64,000 nucleotides of DNA from JANQRX01 sp963663975. Lineage in GTDB: Bacteria; Pseudomonadota; Alphaproteobacteria; Rhizobiales; Kaistiaceae. Positions 8,762-17,300 of this stretch are shown here, one piece after another. The notes beneath the pieces were generated by a model. The model was not told the DNA's origin and did no database searches. It was given only the letters and a program-made list of their open reading frames with translations. A program made the position numbers and the translations under genes. Location of the stretch: contig CAXXRA010000015.1 in assembly GCA_963663975.2 (NCBI GenBank), positions 124,001 to 188,000 of the forward strand, written 5' to 3'. Each line of letters begins with the position of its first letter. The first letter of the stretch is position 1.

Positions 8762-10078
8762 ATGAGCGCCGATTTCTTCCGCCACAATCAACCGATCGTT
8801 CATGCCGGCGAAAACGCCGCCGACGGTCTCGCCTACCGCTGGTACGATCCCGACCGCGTGGTCCTCGGCAAGCGCATGGAGGACCAGCTGCGTTTCGCCG
8901 TGTGTTACTGGCATTCCTTCGGGTGGACGGGCACCGACCCGTTCGGCGGCGACACCTTCCTGCGGCCGTGGCAGGGTGCGGGCGAGGTCATGGAGCAGGC
9001 GCGTCACAAGGCCGATATCGCCTTCGAGATGTTCCGCCTGCTGGGCGTGCCCTTCTTCACCTTCCACGATCGCGACATTGCCCCGGAAGGCGCCACGCTG
9101 GCCGAATCGAACCGCAATGTCGGCGTGATAGGCGAGCTCTTCGCCCGCAAGATGGAAACGGACAAAGTGCGGCTGCTGTGGGGGACGGCGAACCTGTTCT
9201 CCAACCGCCGCTACATGGCCGGTGCGGCCACCAATCCCGATCCGGACGTGTTCACCTACGCCGCCGCCCAGGTCAAGAACGTGCTCGATCTCACCCACCA
9301 ATTGGGAGGAGCCAACTACGTTTTATGGGGCGGCCGCGAGGGCTATGAGACCCTCCTCAACACCGACCTCAAACGTGAGTTCGACCAGCTCGGGCGGTTT
9401 CTTTCGATGGTGGTCGAGCACAAACACAGAATAGGCTTCAAGGGGCTGATCCTGATCGAGCCAAAACCGCAGGAGCCGACCAAGCACCAGTACGATTACG
9501 ACGTCGCCTCGGTCTATGCGCTGCTGAAGGTCCATGGCCTGGAAAACGAGGTGGCGGTCAATATCGAGCAGAACCACGCGATCCTCGCCGGCCATTCCTT
9601 CGAGCACGAACTGGCGCTGGCCACCGCGCTCGGCATCTTCGGTTCGGTCGATCTCAACCGCGGCGACCATCAGTCGGGCTGGGACACCGACCAGTTCGCC
9701 ATGAACGTCCCCGAGCTTGCGCTGGCCTGCTACTACATCCTCAAGGCGGGCGGCTTCACCACCGGCGGGTTCAATTTCGACGCCAAGATCAGGCGCCAGT
9801 CGATCGATCCGGATGATCTGCTCGAGGCCCATGTCGGCTCCATCGATGCCTGCGCCCGAGCGCTTTTGGCGGCCGAGCGGATGGTCGACGACGGCAGGCT
9901 CGACGCGTTTCTTGCGGACCGTTACGCGGGCTGGGAAGGCAAGGAGGGCCGGGCGATCCTTGGCGGTCGGCGTACGCTTGAGGATCTGGCCGGACAGGTG
10001 GCGTCGAGCGATCTGGAACCGCAGCCCAGGAGCGGCCGGCAGGAACAGCTTGAACGTTTGATCAACAGCTATTTGTGA
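8762..10078 (+). CDS. xylA: Xylose isomerase
   Basis: A 438-residue metal-dependent TIM-barrel enzyme (class II length) that interconverts D-xylose and D-xylulose in the cytoplasm. Motifs seen are the catalytic FFTFHDRDIAPEG (His and Asp of the ring-opening pair), LIEPKPQEPTKHQYDYD with the metal ligand Glu, the NIEQNHA region and the SVDLNRGDHQSGWDTDQF block. The start is the ATG at 8762. The sequence upstream is repeat copy B, whose terminal AAAGGA lies 13-14 nt away, a rather long spacing. The gene belongs with xylB upstream and probably with the isomerase and dehydrogenase genes downstream. No xylR-like regulator is nearby in this window. Confidence 0.96.
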   Translation: MSADFFRHNQPIVHAGENAADGLAYRWYDPDRVVLGKRMEDQLRFAVCYWHSFGWTGTDPFGGDTFLRPWQGAGEVMEQARHKADIAFEMFRLLGVPFFTFHDRDIAPEGATLAESNRNVGVIGELFARKMETDKVRLLWGTANLFSNRRYMAGAATNPDPDVFTYAAAQVKNVLDLTHQLGGANYVLWGGREGYETLLNTDLKREFDQLGRFLSMVVEHKHRIGFKGLILIEPKPQEPTKHQYDYDVASVYALLKVHGLENEVAVNIEQNHAILAGHSFEHELALATALGIFGSVDLNRGDHQSGWDTDQFAMNVPELALACYYILKAGGFTTGGFNFDAKIRRQSIDPDDLLEAHVGSIDACARALLAAERMVDDGRLDAFLADRYAGWEGKEGRAILGGRRTLEDLAGQVASSDLEPQPRSGRQEQLERLINSYL

Positions 10079-10131
10079 ACCGCGCCATCAGGTCCAGCGG
10101 TCGAGCACTTTGAGGGGAAGATAAAAGAACC

Positions 10132-11187
10132 ATGAAAACCATGAAGGGCCCGGCGATATTCCTCGCCCAGTTTGCCGGCGAGGAAGCGCCGTTCGACTCG
10201 CTTGCCGCGATGGCCGAATGGGCGGCCTCGCTTGGCTATGAAGGGGTCCAGGTCCCCAGTTGGGACGGCCGCCTGTTCGACCTCGCCAAGGCCGCCTCGA
10301 GCAAGGATTATTGCGACGAGATCAAAGGGATTGTCGGCGGGCACGGGATCGAGATCACCGAACTGTCGACCCATCTGCAGGGGCAGCTGGTGGCCGTCAA
10401 TCCGGTCTATGACGCTGCCTTCGACGGTTTCGCCGACCCAAACGTGCGCGGCAATCCGGCCGCCCGCACTGCATGGGCGGTCGACCAGGTGAAGCTCGCC
10501 GCCACAGCCAGTCGCAATCTCGGCCTCGACACCCAGGTCTCTTTCACCGGCGCGTTCGTCTGGCCGTTCGTTTATCCGTGGCCGCAGCGACCGGCTGGGC
10601 TGGTCGAGGACGCCTTCGGCGAACTGGCCAAAAGATGGGAGCCGATCTTCGAAGCCTGCAGCGAGCAAGGCAACCGGATCGGTTTCGAACTGCACCCCGG
10701 CGAGGACGTCCATGACGGGGTGACGTTCGAGATGCTGCTCGAGCGGGTCGGCAACCACGAAGCCTGCGGCATCAATTACGATCCCTCGCACTTCGTCCTG
10801 CAGGCGCTCGACTATCTCGATTTCATCGACATCTATCACGACCGCATCTACGCCTTTCACGTCAAGGACGCCGAACTCAATCCGACCGGACGGCAGGGCG
10901 TGTACGGCGGCTTCCAGAGTTGGGTGGATCGTGCCGGCCGGTTCCGCTCGCTGGGTGACGGCCAGGTCGATTTTGGCGGCATCTTCTCCAAACTGGCCCA
11001 GTACGACTACGACAGCTGGCCGGTGCTCGAATGGGAATGCTGCCTCAAGCATCCCGAAGACGGCGCCCGTGAGGGTGCGGAGTTCATCCGCCATCATGTC
11101 ATTCGCGTGACCGAGAGGGCCTTTGACGATTTCGCCGATGCCGGTGCGGATCGCGACGCCAACCGGCGCATGCTCGGCATCAGCTAG
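10132..11187 (+). CDS. Sugar phosphate isomerase/epimerase (AP endonuclease 2-like TIM barrel)
   Basis: A 351-residue protein of the xylose-isomerase-like TIM-barrel superfamily. It shows the metal-site pattern GFELHPGEDV, INYDPSHF, YAFHVKDAEL and PVLEWECCL, in barrel order. Members isomerise or epimerise free or phosphorylated sugars and inositol derivatives; the substrate cannot be set from sequence. It starts at ATG 10132 behind a GAGGGGAAG site and lies 53 nt after xylA and 10 nt before the dehydrogenase gene. It is therefore probably part of one sugar-catabolic transcript. Confidence 0.85.
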   Translation: MKTMKGPAIFLAQFAGEEAPFDSLAAMAEWAASLGYEGVQVPSWDGRLFDLAKAASSKDYCDEIKGIVGGHGIEITELSTHLQGQLVAVNPVYDAAFDGFADPNVRGNPAARTAWAVDQVKLAATASRNLGLDTQVSFTGAFVWPFVYPWPQRPAGLVEDAFGELAKRWEPIFEACSEQGNRIGFELHPGEDVHDGVTFEMLLERVGNHEACGINYDPSHFVLQALDYLDFIDIYHDRIYAFHVKDAELNPTGRQGVYGGFQSWVDRAGRFRSLGDGQVDFGGIFSKLAQYDYDSWPVLEWECCLKHPEDGAREGAEFIRHHVIRVTERAFDDFADAGADRDANRRMLGIS

Positions 11188-11197
11188 GAGAGAGGCA

Positions 11198-12367
11198 ATG
11201 GTTGAAGGACGCAGCGACACCTCCGCCGGAGGTCGCATTCGCCTCGGCATGGTCGGCGGCGGGCAGGGCGCTTTTATCGGTGCCGTCCACCGCATCGCCT
11301 CGCGCATCGACGATCATTACGAACTGGTCGCCGGCGCGCTGTCGTCGCAGAAAAGACGGGCGCTCGCCTCGGCGCTGGAACTGGGCATCGCCCGCGACCG
11401 CGCCTATGGCAGCTACGAGCATATGGCGGCGGAGGAGGCCGCGCGCGATGACGGCATCGAGGCGGTGGCGATCGTCACCCCGAACCACATGCACGCCGGT
11501 CCGGCCAAGGCCTTCCTGGAGGCCGGTATCCATGTCATCTGCGACAAGCCGCTGACCACCAGCGTTGCCGAAGCCAAGGAGTTGGTCAGACTGGCCAGGA
11601 AGAGCCGGCGCATCTTCGCGCTCACCTACAACTACACCGGCTATCCGATGGTCCGGCATGCCCGCCAGATGATCGCCGAGGGCGAACTTGGCAGGATACG
11701 CGTGGTCCAGGCCGAGTACGCCCAGGACTGGCTGACCGAGCCCCTCGAGGAGACCGGCCACAAGCAGGCGGCATGGCGCACCGATCCCCAACAGTCGGGC
11801 GCCGGCGGCGCGATCGGCGATATCGGCACCCACGCCTACAATCTCGCCTGCTTCGTATCCGGTCTGAAGCTTTTGTCGCTGTGCGCCGATCTTTCCAGGA
11901 TGGTGAAGGGCCGCAGGCTCGACGACAACGACAACATCCTTCTGCGCTTCCGCGGCGGGGCGCGCGGCATGCTGTGGGCGAGCCAGGTGGCGGTCGGCAA
12001 TGAGAACGCGCTGAAGCTTCGGATTTACGGAGAAAAAGGCGGTCTGGAGTGGGCCCAGGAAGACCCGAACTATCTGTGGTATGCGCCGTTCGGTGAGCCC
12101 AAACGACTGCTGACCCGGGCCGGCGCCGGCGCCGGCGATGTGGCGGGCCGCCTCACCCGGGTGCCGGCCGGCCATCCCGAGGGTTATCTGGAAGGCTTCG
12201 CCAATATCTATGCCGAGATCGCCCGGGCCATCCGCGCCGCGCGGACCCGCACCAGGCGTGATCCCGACATCTATTTTCCAACCGTGGAAGACGGGCTGGT
12301 CGGCATGGAGTTCATCGAGGCCGCGGTCAAATCGAGCAAGAAGGGTGGGGTCTGGGTCAAGGTTTGA
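11198..12367 (+). CDS. Gfo/Idh/MocA family oxidoreductase
   Basis: A 389-residue NAD(P)-dependent sugar or inositol dehydrogenase. The N-terminal Rossmann fold starts RLGMVGGGQGAFIGAVHR. The cofactor and catalytic EKP-type motif appears as HVICDKPLT, with Asp in place of the common Glu, and the GGAIGDIGTHAYNL block carries the conserved Asp-x-x-x-His pair. The start at ATG 11198 is chosen because a strong GGAGAGAGG lies just upstream, 10 nt after the preceding stop. Pairing with a TIM-barrel isomerase is common in pathways that oxidise, isomerise and re-reduce sugars. The natural substrate is unknown. Confidence 0.88.
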   Translation: MVEGRSDTSAGGRIRLGMVGGGQGAFIGAVHRIASRIDDHYELVAGALSSQKRRALASALELGIARDRAYGSYEHMAAEEAARDDGIEAVAIVTPNHMHAGPAKAFLEAGIHVICDKPLTTSVAEAKELVRLARKSRRIFALTYNYTGYPMVRHARQMIAEGELGRIRVVQAEYAQDWLTEPLEETGHKQAAWRTDPQQSGAGGAIGDIGTHAYNLACFVSGLKLLSLCADLSRMVKGRRLDDNDNILLRFRGGARGMLWASQVAVGNENALKLRIYGEKGGLEWAQEDPNYLWYAPFGEPKRLLTRAGAGAGDVAGRLTRVPAGHPEGYLEGFANIYAEIARAIRAARTRTRRDPDIYFPTVEDGLVGMEFIEAAVKSSKKGGVWVKV

Positions 12368-12554
12368 GGATAGGGCCGACGACGGCCTGACGAACCGACG
12401 GGCCGGGGCGGTCGCAACACAAGCCAACTCGATCGGCACGGCATCGAAGGCAGAAGGTGCTTAGGCTACCTCAGCGGTTTGCTGTATAGACGCCGCGGGC
12501 CACCGGCTGAACGGCGGCGTCGGAATCGATATTTGAGAAGCGCCGGACAACACT

Positions 12555-13577
12555 TTGACAACACACCAGAAAATCTTTGCCATCGCGCCGATGATGGAGT
12601 GGACCGACCGCCATTGCCGGATGTTCTACCGGTTCTTGACCAGGCGCGCGCTGTTGTACACCGAGATGGTGGTCGCCGAGGCAGTGCTGCGCGGTGACCG
12701 GGACAGGCTTCTGGCGTTTTCAGAGGCCGAGCATCCGGTGGCAGCTCAGCTGGGCGGTTCCGACCCCGACCGCTTTGCCGCCGCCGCCGCCATCGCCGCC
12801 GATTTCGGTTATGACGAAATCAATCTCAATGTCGGCTGTCCCTCCGATCGGGTCCGCGACGGCAGGTTCGGCGCCTGCCTGATGCACGAACCGCGTCTGG
12901 TCGGCGAGATCGTGGCGGCCGCCAAGTCTGCGGTCGATATCCGGGTGACGGTCAAATGTCGCATCGGGGTGGATGATCAGGATAGCCAGACCGCCCTCGA
13001 CGAGTTGGCCGGCGCCTGCTTTGCGGCCGCTGCCGACGGCTTATGGGTGCACGCGCGCAAGGCCTGGCTTTCGGGGCTAAGCCCGAAGGAAAACCGCGAT
13101 GTGCCGCCGCTCGATCACGACCGCGTTTGGTGCCTGAAGAAGGCCTGGCCGCACCGTTTCGTCGGCGTCAATGGCGGCATCGACGACCTCGACGCGGCCG
13201 CCGGTCATTTGAGCCTGGTCGATGGGGTGATGATGGGCCGGGCCGTCTACCACGATCCCGGCCTGCTGGCCGACGTCGATCACCGGTTTTTTGGCGATCC
13301 GCGGGTCGATCTCGATCTGATCGAGGTGGTCCATGCCTACCTGCCCTATGTCGAGCGACAGCTCGCCGACGGGGTCCGCCTGCACCACATCACCCGGCAC
13401 ATGCTGGGGCTGTTTCACGGCCGGCCCGGCGCCCGCCGGTGGCGGCGCATCCTGAGCGCCGGTTCGGCCTCCCCCGGTGCCGGCGTCGACGTCATTCGCC
13501 AGGCCCTGGCGGCGGTCGGCCCGCACGCTTACCCGCCCAGCCAAGGGGCGGTGATGACCGCGCTGGAAACGGCCTGA
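12555..13577 (+). CDS. dusA: tRNA-dihydrouridine(20/20a) synthase
   Basis: A 340-residue flavoenzyme that reduces specific uridines in the tRNA D-loop. The DusA signature APMMEWTDRHCR is at residues 11-22 (this type usually has MDWTD). The active-site cysteine is C95 in LNVGCPSDRV. The FMN phosphate region is seen as VGVNGGI and VMMGRAVYHDP. The start is a TTG at 12555; no ATG exists upstream in frame and the protein must begin before the AP motif. The 187-bp gap after the Gfo/Idh gene suggests it has its own promoter. Confidence 0.93.
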   Translation: MTTHQKIFAIAPMMEWTDRHCRMFYRFLTRRALLYTEMVVAEAVLRGDRDRLLAFSEAEHPVAAQLGGSDPDRFAAAAAIAADFGYDEINLNVGCPSDRVRDGRFGACLMHEPRLVGEIVAAAKSAVDIRVTVKCRIGVDDQDSQTALDELAGACFAAAADGLWVHARKAWLSGLSPKENRDVPPLDHDRVWCLKKAWPHRFVGVNGGIDDLDAAAGHLSLVDGVMMGRAVYHDPGLLADVDHRFFGDPRVDLDLIEVVHAYLPYVERQLADGVRLHHITRHMLGLFHGRPGARRWRRILSAGSASPGAGVDVIRQALAAVGPHAYPPSQGAVMTALETA

Positions 13578-13602
13578 GGGATCGGGCCGGGGCGACACGA
13601 CG

Positions 13603-14418
13603 GTGGAGACGGCGGAGCTCTTTCAAATCGGCGCGGCGGTGGTTGCCGCCGGCGCCCTGTCAGGCTTGCTGGCGGGGATGTTCGGGGTCGGCGGCGGGGC
13701 GGTCATCGTCCCGGTTCTCTATCAGGCGTTCACGGTTCTGGGCGTCGAGGAAGCGGTGCGCATGCACATCGCGATCGGCTCTTCGGCCGGGATCATCGTG
13801 CCCACCTCGATCCGGTCCTACCTTGCCCATCGCGGCCGCGGCACCGTCGATGCCGACTTCCTGAGGGACTGGCGATTGGTCGTGCCGCTGGGCACGGTCG
13901 TCGCGGCGCTGGTGGCCGCCGTCATGTCGGGGGAGGCCCTGCGGGGGGTGTTTGCCACACTGACCCTCGTCGTCGGCCTTCGGCTGATCCTGAACCGTGA
14001 TGATTGGCGACTTGGCCAAACCCTTCCCGGCAATCCGGTGCGCGCGCTCGCCGGCGGCGTGGTCGGCTTCACCTCCGCGCTGATGGGCATCGGCGGCGGT
14101 ATCCTGACCAGCACCTTCATGACGCTGTTCGGCCGTCCGATTCATCAGGCGGTGGCCACCTCCGCCGGGGTTGGCGTTCTGATTTCGGTTCCCGCGGTGG
14201 TCGGCTTCATATGGGCCGGCTGGGGCGTGGCCGGGTTGCCGCCGGCTTCCTTGGGCTATCTCAGCCTGCCGGCGCTGGCGCTGGTGGTCCCGGTCAGTGT
14301 CGCAACCTCACCTCTGGGAGCGCGACTGGCGCATCGATTGTCGCCACGCCGACTGGAAATCGGCTTCGGCATTTTCCTGCTGCTGGTCGCATCGCGTTTT
14401 GTGGTGTCGCTGGTCTAA
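13603..14418 (+). CDS. TauE/SafE (TSUP) family membrane transporter
   Basis: A 271-residue inner-membrane protein with about eight hydrophobic helices and the two internal-repeat glycine motifs of the family: LAGMFGVGGGAVIVPVL near the N-terminus and ALMGIGGGILTSTFMTL in the second half. Family members export sulfite, sulfoacetate or related organosulfur anions. The start is a GTG at 13603, 25 nt after dusA. It meets the protease gene tail to tail with only 3 nt between the stops. Substrate unknown. Confidence 0.88.
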   Translation: METAELFQIGAAVVAAGALSGLLAGMFGVGGGAVIVPVLYQAFTVLGVEEAVRMHIAIGSSAGIIVPTSIRSYLAHRGRGTVDADFLRDWRLVVPLGTVVAALVAAVMSGEALRGVFATLTLVVGLRLILNRDDWRLGQTLPGNPVRALAGGVVGFTSALMGIGGGILTSTFMTLFGRPIHQAVATSAGVGVLISVPAVVGFIWAGWGVAGLPPASLGYLSLPALALVVPVSVATSPLGARLAHRLSPRRLEIGFGIFLLLVASRFVVSLV

Positions 14419-14421
14419 CCG

Positions 14422-15153
14422 TTAGGGCGCCAGCACCAGCCGGTCGCCGGACACGGTATAGGCCTCGAGCGTATCCAGAAAGCTGAGGCCCAGGAGGCTC
14501 TGCGACAGCGTGGCCGGCGGCGCTACCAGTGCGCGCACGCGGTCCCGCTCGATCGCTCCCACGGTCAACGCGTCGATCGTGATCGCCGCCGCGCTGATGA
14601 CGCCGTTGGCGGTCCGAATGGGAATGTTGAAACGCAGCGTCTTGGTCTGGATGCCGAGCCTGGCGGCATCGCCCGTCGTCAGCGTCACAAAACTCGCTCC
14701 GGTGTCGACGAGGAAGTTGACCGGCTCGCCGTTGACGGCACCCCAGACGGAGAAGTGCCCGCGATCCGCCCTGGTGATGACGACGGCGTCGTCTTCCGTC
14801 GCGCCCACCAGCCGCCCGCTGATCGGGACGCCGGGCGCCAGTACGCCGAGCACCCGCCCGCCGACACCGGCAAGTTCGTCGCGATAGGCGTAAGCCCCAA
14901 CCAGCACCGCGGCCAGAACCGACCAGAAGACGATTGCTCGAAAGACGTCGCCGGGTCCGAGCGCGCGACCGACCAGGGCCGAGCCGACAAAAACGAGGAC
15001 GGCGACAAGAAAGGCAAGTTGACCGAATTCACGGTTGGGCAGGCCGAGAAGCTCACCGCGCCCGTCGCTTGCCATCAGGGCAATCACCACCACGGCGATG
15101 AACGCCAGCAGCGCCCACAGCACGATTTGCGGTCTGCGCTTCCTCTGCCTCAC
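14422..15153 (-). CDS. Membrane-anchored retropepsin-like aspartic protease (TIGR02281 type)
   Basis: About 243 residues if started at the GTG at 15153; the exact start is uncertain because no clear ribosome site is visible and the frame stays open far upstream. Three hydrophobic helices in the first 90 residues (IVLWALLAFIAVVVIALMA and two more) precede a soluble domain. That domain carries the single aspartic-protease motif FLVDTGASFVTLTTGDAARLGI and the C-terminal LLGLSFLDTLEAY. Members of this clan AA family are common in Alphaproteobacteria. The catalytic domain probably faces the periplasm; its targets are unknown. cobS lies about 100 nt upstream on the same strand. Confidence 0.8.
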   Translation of the reverse strand: MRQRKRRPQIVLWALLAFIAVVVIALMASDGRGELLGLPNREFGQLAFLVAVLVFVGSALVGRALGPGDVFRAIVFWSVLAAVLVGAYAYRDELAGVGGRVLGVLAPGVPISGRLVGATEDDAVVITRADRGHFSVWGAVNGEPVNFLVDTGASFVTLTTGDAARLGIQTKTLRFNIPIRTANGVISAAAITIDALTVGAIERDRVRALVAPPATLSQSLLGLSFLDTLEAYTVSGDRLVLAP

Positions 15154-15259
15154 AGCGCCAAACCGATGTCGCCATTGCAACCGGGAGGGGGTGCCAGCCG
15201 ATGGTGGCTGCCTTCGATGTGGACCGGGAGCTGAATCATGGGAAGCTGGAACCTGCTGC

Positions 15260-16048
15260 TCAAGCGATGCTGACTCCAGCCAAGAAGGCAACCAAGGCGA
15301 TTTGTTGACACGCCCCCAAAGTATCTCCGGTCCTGCCACCGAGCGTGCGCACCGTGATCCTTGAAAAGACATAGGCGGCCGCGAGCGCAAGAGCCAAACC
15401 CAGCACCGCGACCGCCGGCCCCAGAGCGATGATGGCTGCGACGATGAGCGCGATTGTGGCGATGGCGCCGGCGGCGAGGACGGCGACAAGGCCGGGCGCG
15501 CCGGAGGCGACCGACAGGCCGCCCGATTTTGCCGCCGGAGCGGTGTGCCAGATCGCCACCATGATCGCCCGCGACAGCGATTCCGCGGCGATCAGCGCCC
15601 AAGCGCCCGCCATCGCCGAGTGCGACGTCACGGCTGCGAGCGCCGCGATTCTGATCGCCAGCGTCAGCACCAGCGCGATGACGCCGAAGCTGCCGATCCG
15701 GCTGTCCCGCATGATCTCGAGGCGGCGTGACCGGGTCGATCCACCAAAGCCGTCGAACGTGTCGGCGAGCCCGTCCTCGTGCAGCGCTCCGGTTGCCACC
15801 GCAATCGTCGCAACGGCGAGCGCCGCGGCCACCGGCGCCGGCGCGCCGATCATGTCGCAGCCGATCAGGACAAGGCCGCCACCGCCCCCGATCAGCACGC
15901 CTGCCAGAGGGAACGCCCAGGCGCTGTCGGCGATACCCTCTCGCCGGCCGCTGCCCGGCAGCGGCAAGCGGGTCAAAAAGCTGACCGCGTCGCCGATATC
16001 GCGGATCGGATCCCTCCTTCGGGTTCGTGAAAAGCCGTCATCGGCCAT
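15260..16048 (-). CDS. cobS: Adenosylcobinamide-GDP ribazoletransferase (cobalamin synthase)
   Basis: A 262-residue integral membrane enzyme that joins adenosylcobinamide-GDP with alpha-ribazole in the last steps of B12 synthesis. Recognised by the N-terminal AVSFLTRLPLPG, the conserved metal-binding GALHEDGLADTFDGFGG and RLEIMRDSRIGSFGVIAL, and a series of long hydrophobic helices. The start at ATG 16048 gives the family N-terminus; the open frame continues upstream into non-coding sequence. It is divergent from cobT across about 110 bp, which must hold promoters for both. CobT supplies the alpha-ribazole phosphate branch. Confidence 0.93.
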   Translation of the reverse strand: MADDGFSRTRRRDPIRDIGDAVSFLTRLPLPGSGRREGIADSAWAFPLAGVLIGGGGGLVLIGCDMIGAPAPVAAALAVATIAVATGALHEDGLADTFDGFGGSTRSRRLEIMRDSRIGSFGVIALVLTLAIRIAALAAVTSHSAMAGAWALIAAESLSRAIMVAIWHTAPAAKSGGLSVASGAPGLVAVLAAGAIATIALIVAAIIALGPAVAVLGLALALAAAYVFSRITVRTLGGRTGDTLGACQQIALVAFLAGVSIA

Positions 16049-16157
16049 GTTGTCTTCACCGAGCTTGCAAGCCGGAAGAGGGCGGTTATAGAACCCCAGT
16101 CCACACACCGCCAAACGGGAGTCGGCGGGATCTGCCTGAACTCCTGGCCGGAGAAGC

Positions 16158-17189
16158 TTGTTGATACCCTCTTCGACAGGGCTGCCATTCGACGATATCC
16201 GCGATCTGGTCGCCAAGATGCCGGCGGCCGACGAAGCGGCGGTGGCCGCCGTGCGCCAGCGCGATGGGCGGCTGACCAAGCCGGCGGGATCGCTGGGCCG
16301 GCTGGAAGATCTGGCCGCCTGGCTTGCCGGCTGGCAGGGACGCCCTTCGCCGGCGGTGGATCGGCCGCTGGTCGCCGTCTTTGCCGGCAATCATGGCGTT
16401 GCGACACACGGTGTGTCGGCCTATCCGCCCGAAGTCACCCGCCAGATGGTCGACAATTTCGCCGCCGGCGGGGCGGCCATCAACCAGATCTGCGCCGCCA
16501 ATGACCTTGCCCTCAAGGTCTTCGATCTGGCGCTGGAGATCCCGACCGGCGACATCACCAGCGAGGCGGCTCTCGAAGAGGATGTTTGCGCCGCCACGAT
16601 GGCCTACGGAATGGAGGCGATCGCCGGCGGCGTCGACCTGCTCTGCCTCGGCGAGATGGGGATCGGCAACACCACTACGGCTGCGGCGATGTACGCAGCT
16701 TTGTTCGGCGGCGAGCCGGCCGTCTGGGTGGGTCCGGGAACCGGACTGGATGACGACGGTGTGGCGCGCAAGGTCGAGATCGTGGCCGCCGCACTCGTGC
16801 GACATGCCGGGCGGCTGGACGATCCGCTGGAGGTGCTCCGCCGGCTCGGCGGCCGTGAGATCGCCGCCATGGCGGGTGCGATTGTGGCTGCGCGGATGAA
16901 CCGGGTTCCCGTCATCGTCGATGGATTCGTGGCCAGCGCGGCGGCGGCGACCCTGTTCGCCCTGGAACCGGCGTCGATCGAGCACTGCCTGTTCGGCCAT
17001 GTTTCGGCCGAACCGGCTCACCGGCGCGCACTGAAACACATGGATGGGGAAGCGCTGCTCGATTTCGGCATGCGGCTTGGCGAAGGCACGGGTGCCGCTC
17101 TGGCAGCGGTGCTGGTGCGCACCGCGGCTCGCATCCACACCGGCATGGCAACCTTTTCCGAGGCCGGAGTGACAGACAAGGACGGTTAG
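16158..17189 (+). CDS. cobT: Nicotinate-nucleotide-dimethylbenzimidazole phosphoribosyltransferase
   Basis: A 343-residue cytoplasmic enzyme that makes alpha-ribazole 5'-phosphate from dimethylbenzimidazole and nicotinate mononucleotide. Motifs seen are LTKPAGSLGRLE, VAVFAGNHGVATHGVSAYP, the glycine-rich LCLGEMGIGNTTTAAAM, PVIVDGFVASAAA and a C-terminal LDFGMRLGEGTGAALA with the catalytic Glu. The start is a TTG at 16158 preceded by GGAGAAG. The stop TAG at 17187-17189 coincides with the edge of repeat copy C, so the last residues (VTDKDG) may not be native. Confidence 0.94.
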   Translation: MLIPSSTGLPFDDIRDLVAKMPAADEAAVAAVRQRDGRLTKPAGSLGRLEDLAAWLAGWQGRPSPAVDRPLVAVFAGNHGVATHGVSAYPPEVTRQMVDNFAAGGAAINQICAANDLALKVFDLALEIPTGDITSEAALEEDVCAATMAYGMEAIAGGVDLLCLGEMGIGNTTTAAAMYAALFGGEPAVWVGPGTGLDDDGVARKVEIVAAALVRHAGRLDDPLEVLRRLGGREIAAMAGAIVAARMNRVPVIVDGFVASAAAATLFALEPASIEHCLFGHVSAEPAHRRALKHMDGEALLDFGMRLGEGTGAALAAVLVRTAARIHTGMATFSEAGVTDKDG

Positions 17190-17300
17190 GCCCTTTCGAC
17201 CAACTCTGAGTCCCGTCCCTTCGGGTTTGTTGATTGGCGGGCGCCCAACGCCGCCAATCGCGAAACAGAATTGACCCAGAGTTGGTTGAAAGGGCTCTAG
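17186..17300 (-). repeat. CTAG-ended inverted-repeat element, copy C (internally deleted)
   Basis: A 115-bp short version of the repeat family. Both terminal repeats are kept (TAGGCCCTTTCGACCAACTC on the left, GTTGGTTGAAAGGGCTCTAG on the right), as is the GGCGGGCGCCCAACGC core. About 160 bp of the interior seen in full copies is missing. The orientation matches copy B. It lies between the convergent ends of cobT and the histidine kinase gene, and an IS481-family element is inserted exactly at its right-hand CTAG. Confidence 0.88.

Noticed and set aside
16049..16157. Cobalamin riboswitch between cobS and cobT
   Set aside because: Only about 110 bp are available and no B12-box sequence was recognised on either strand.
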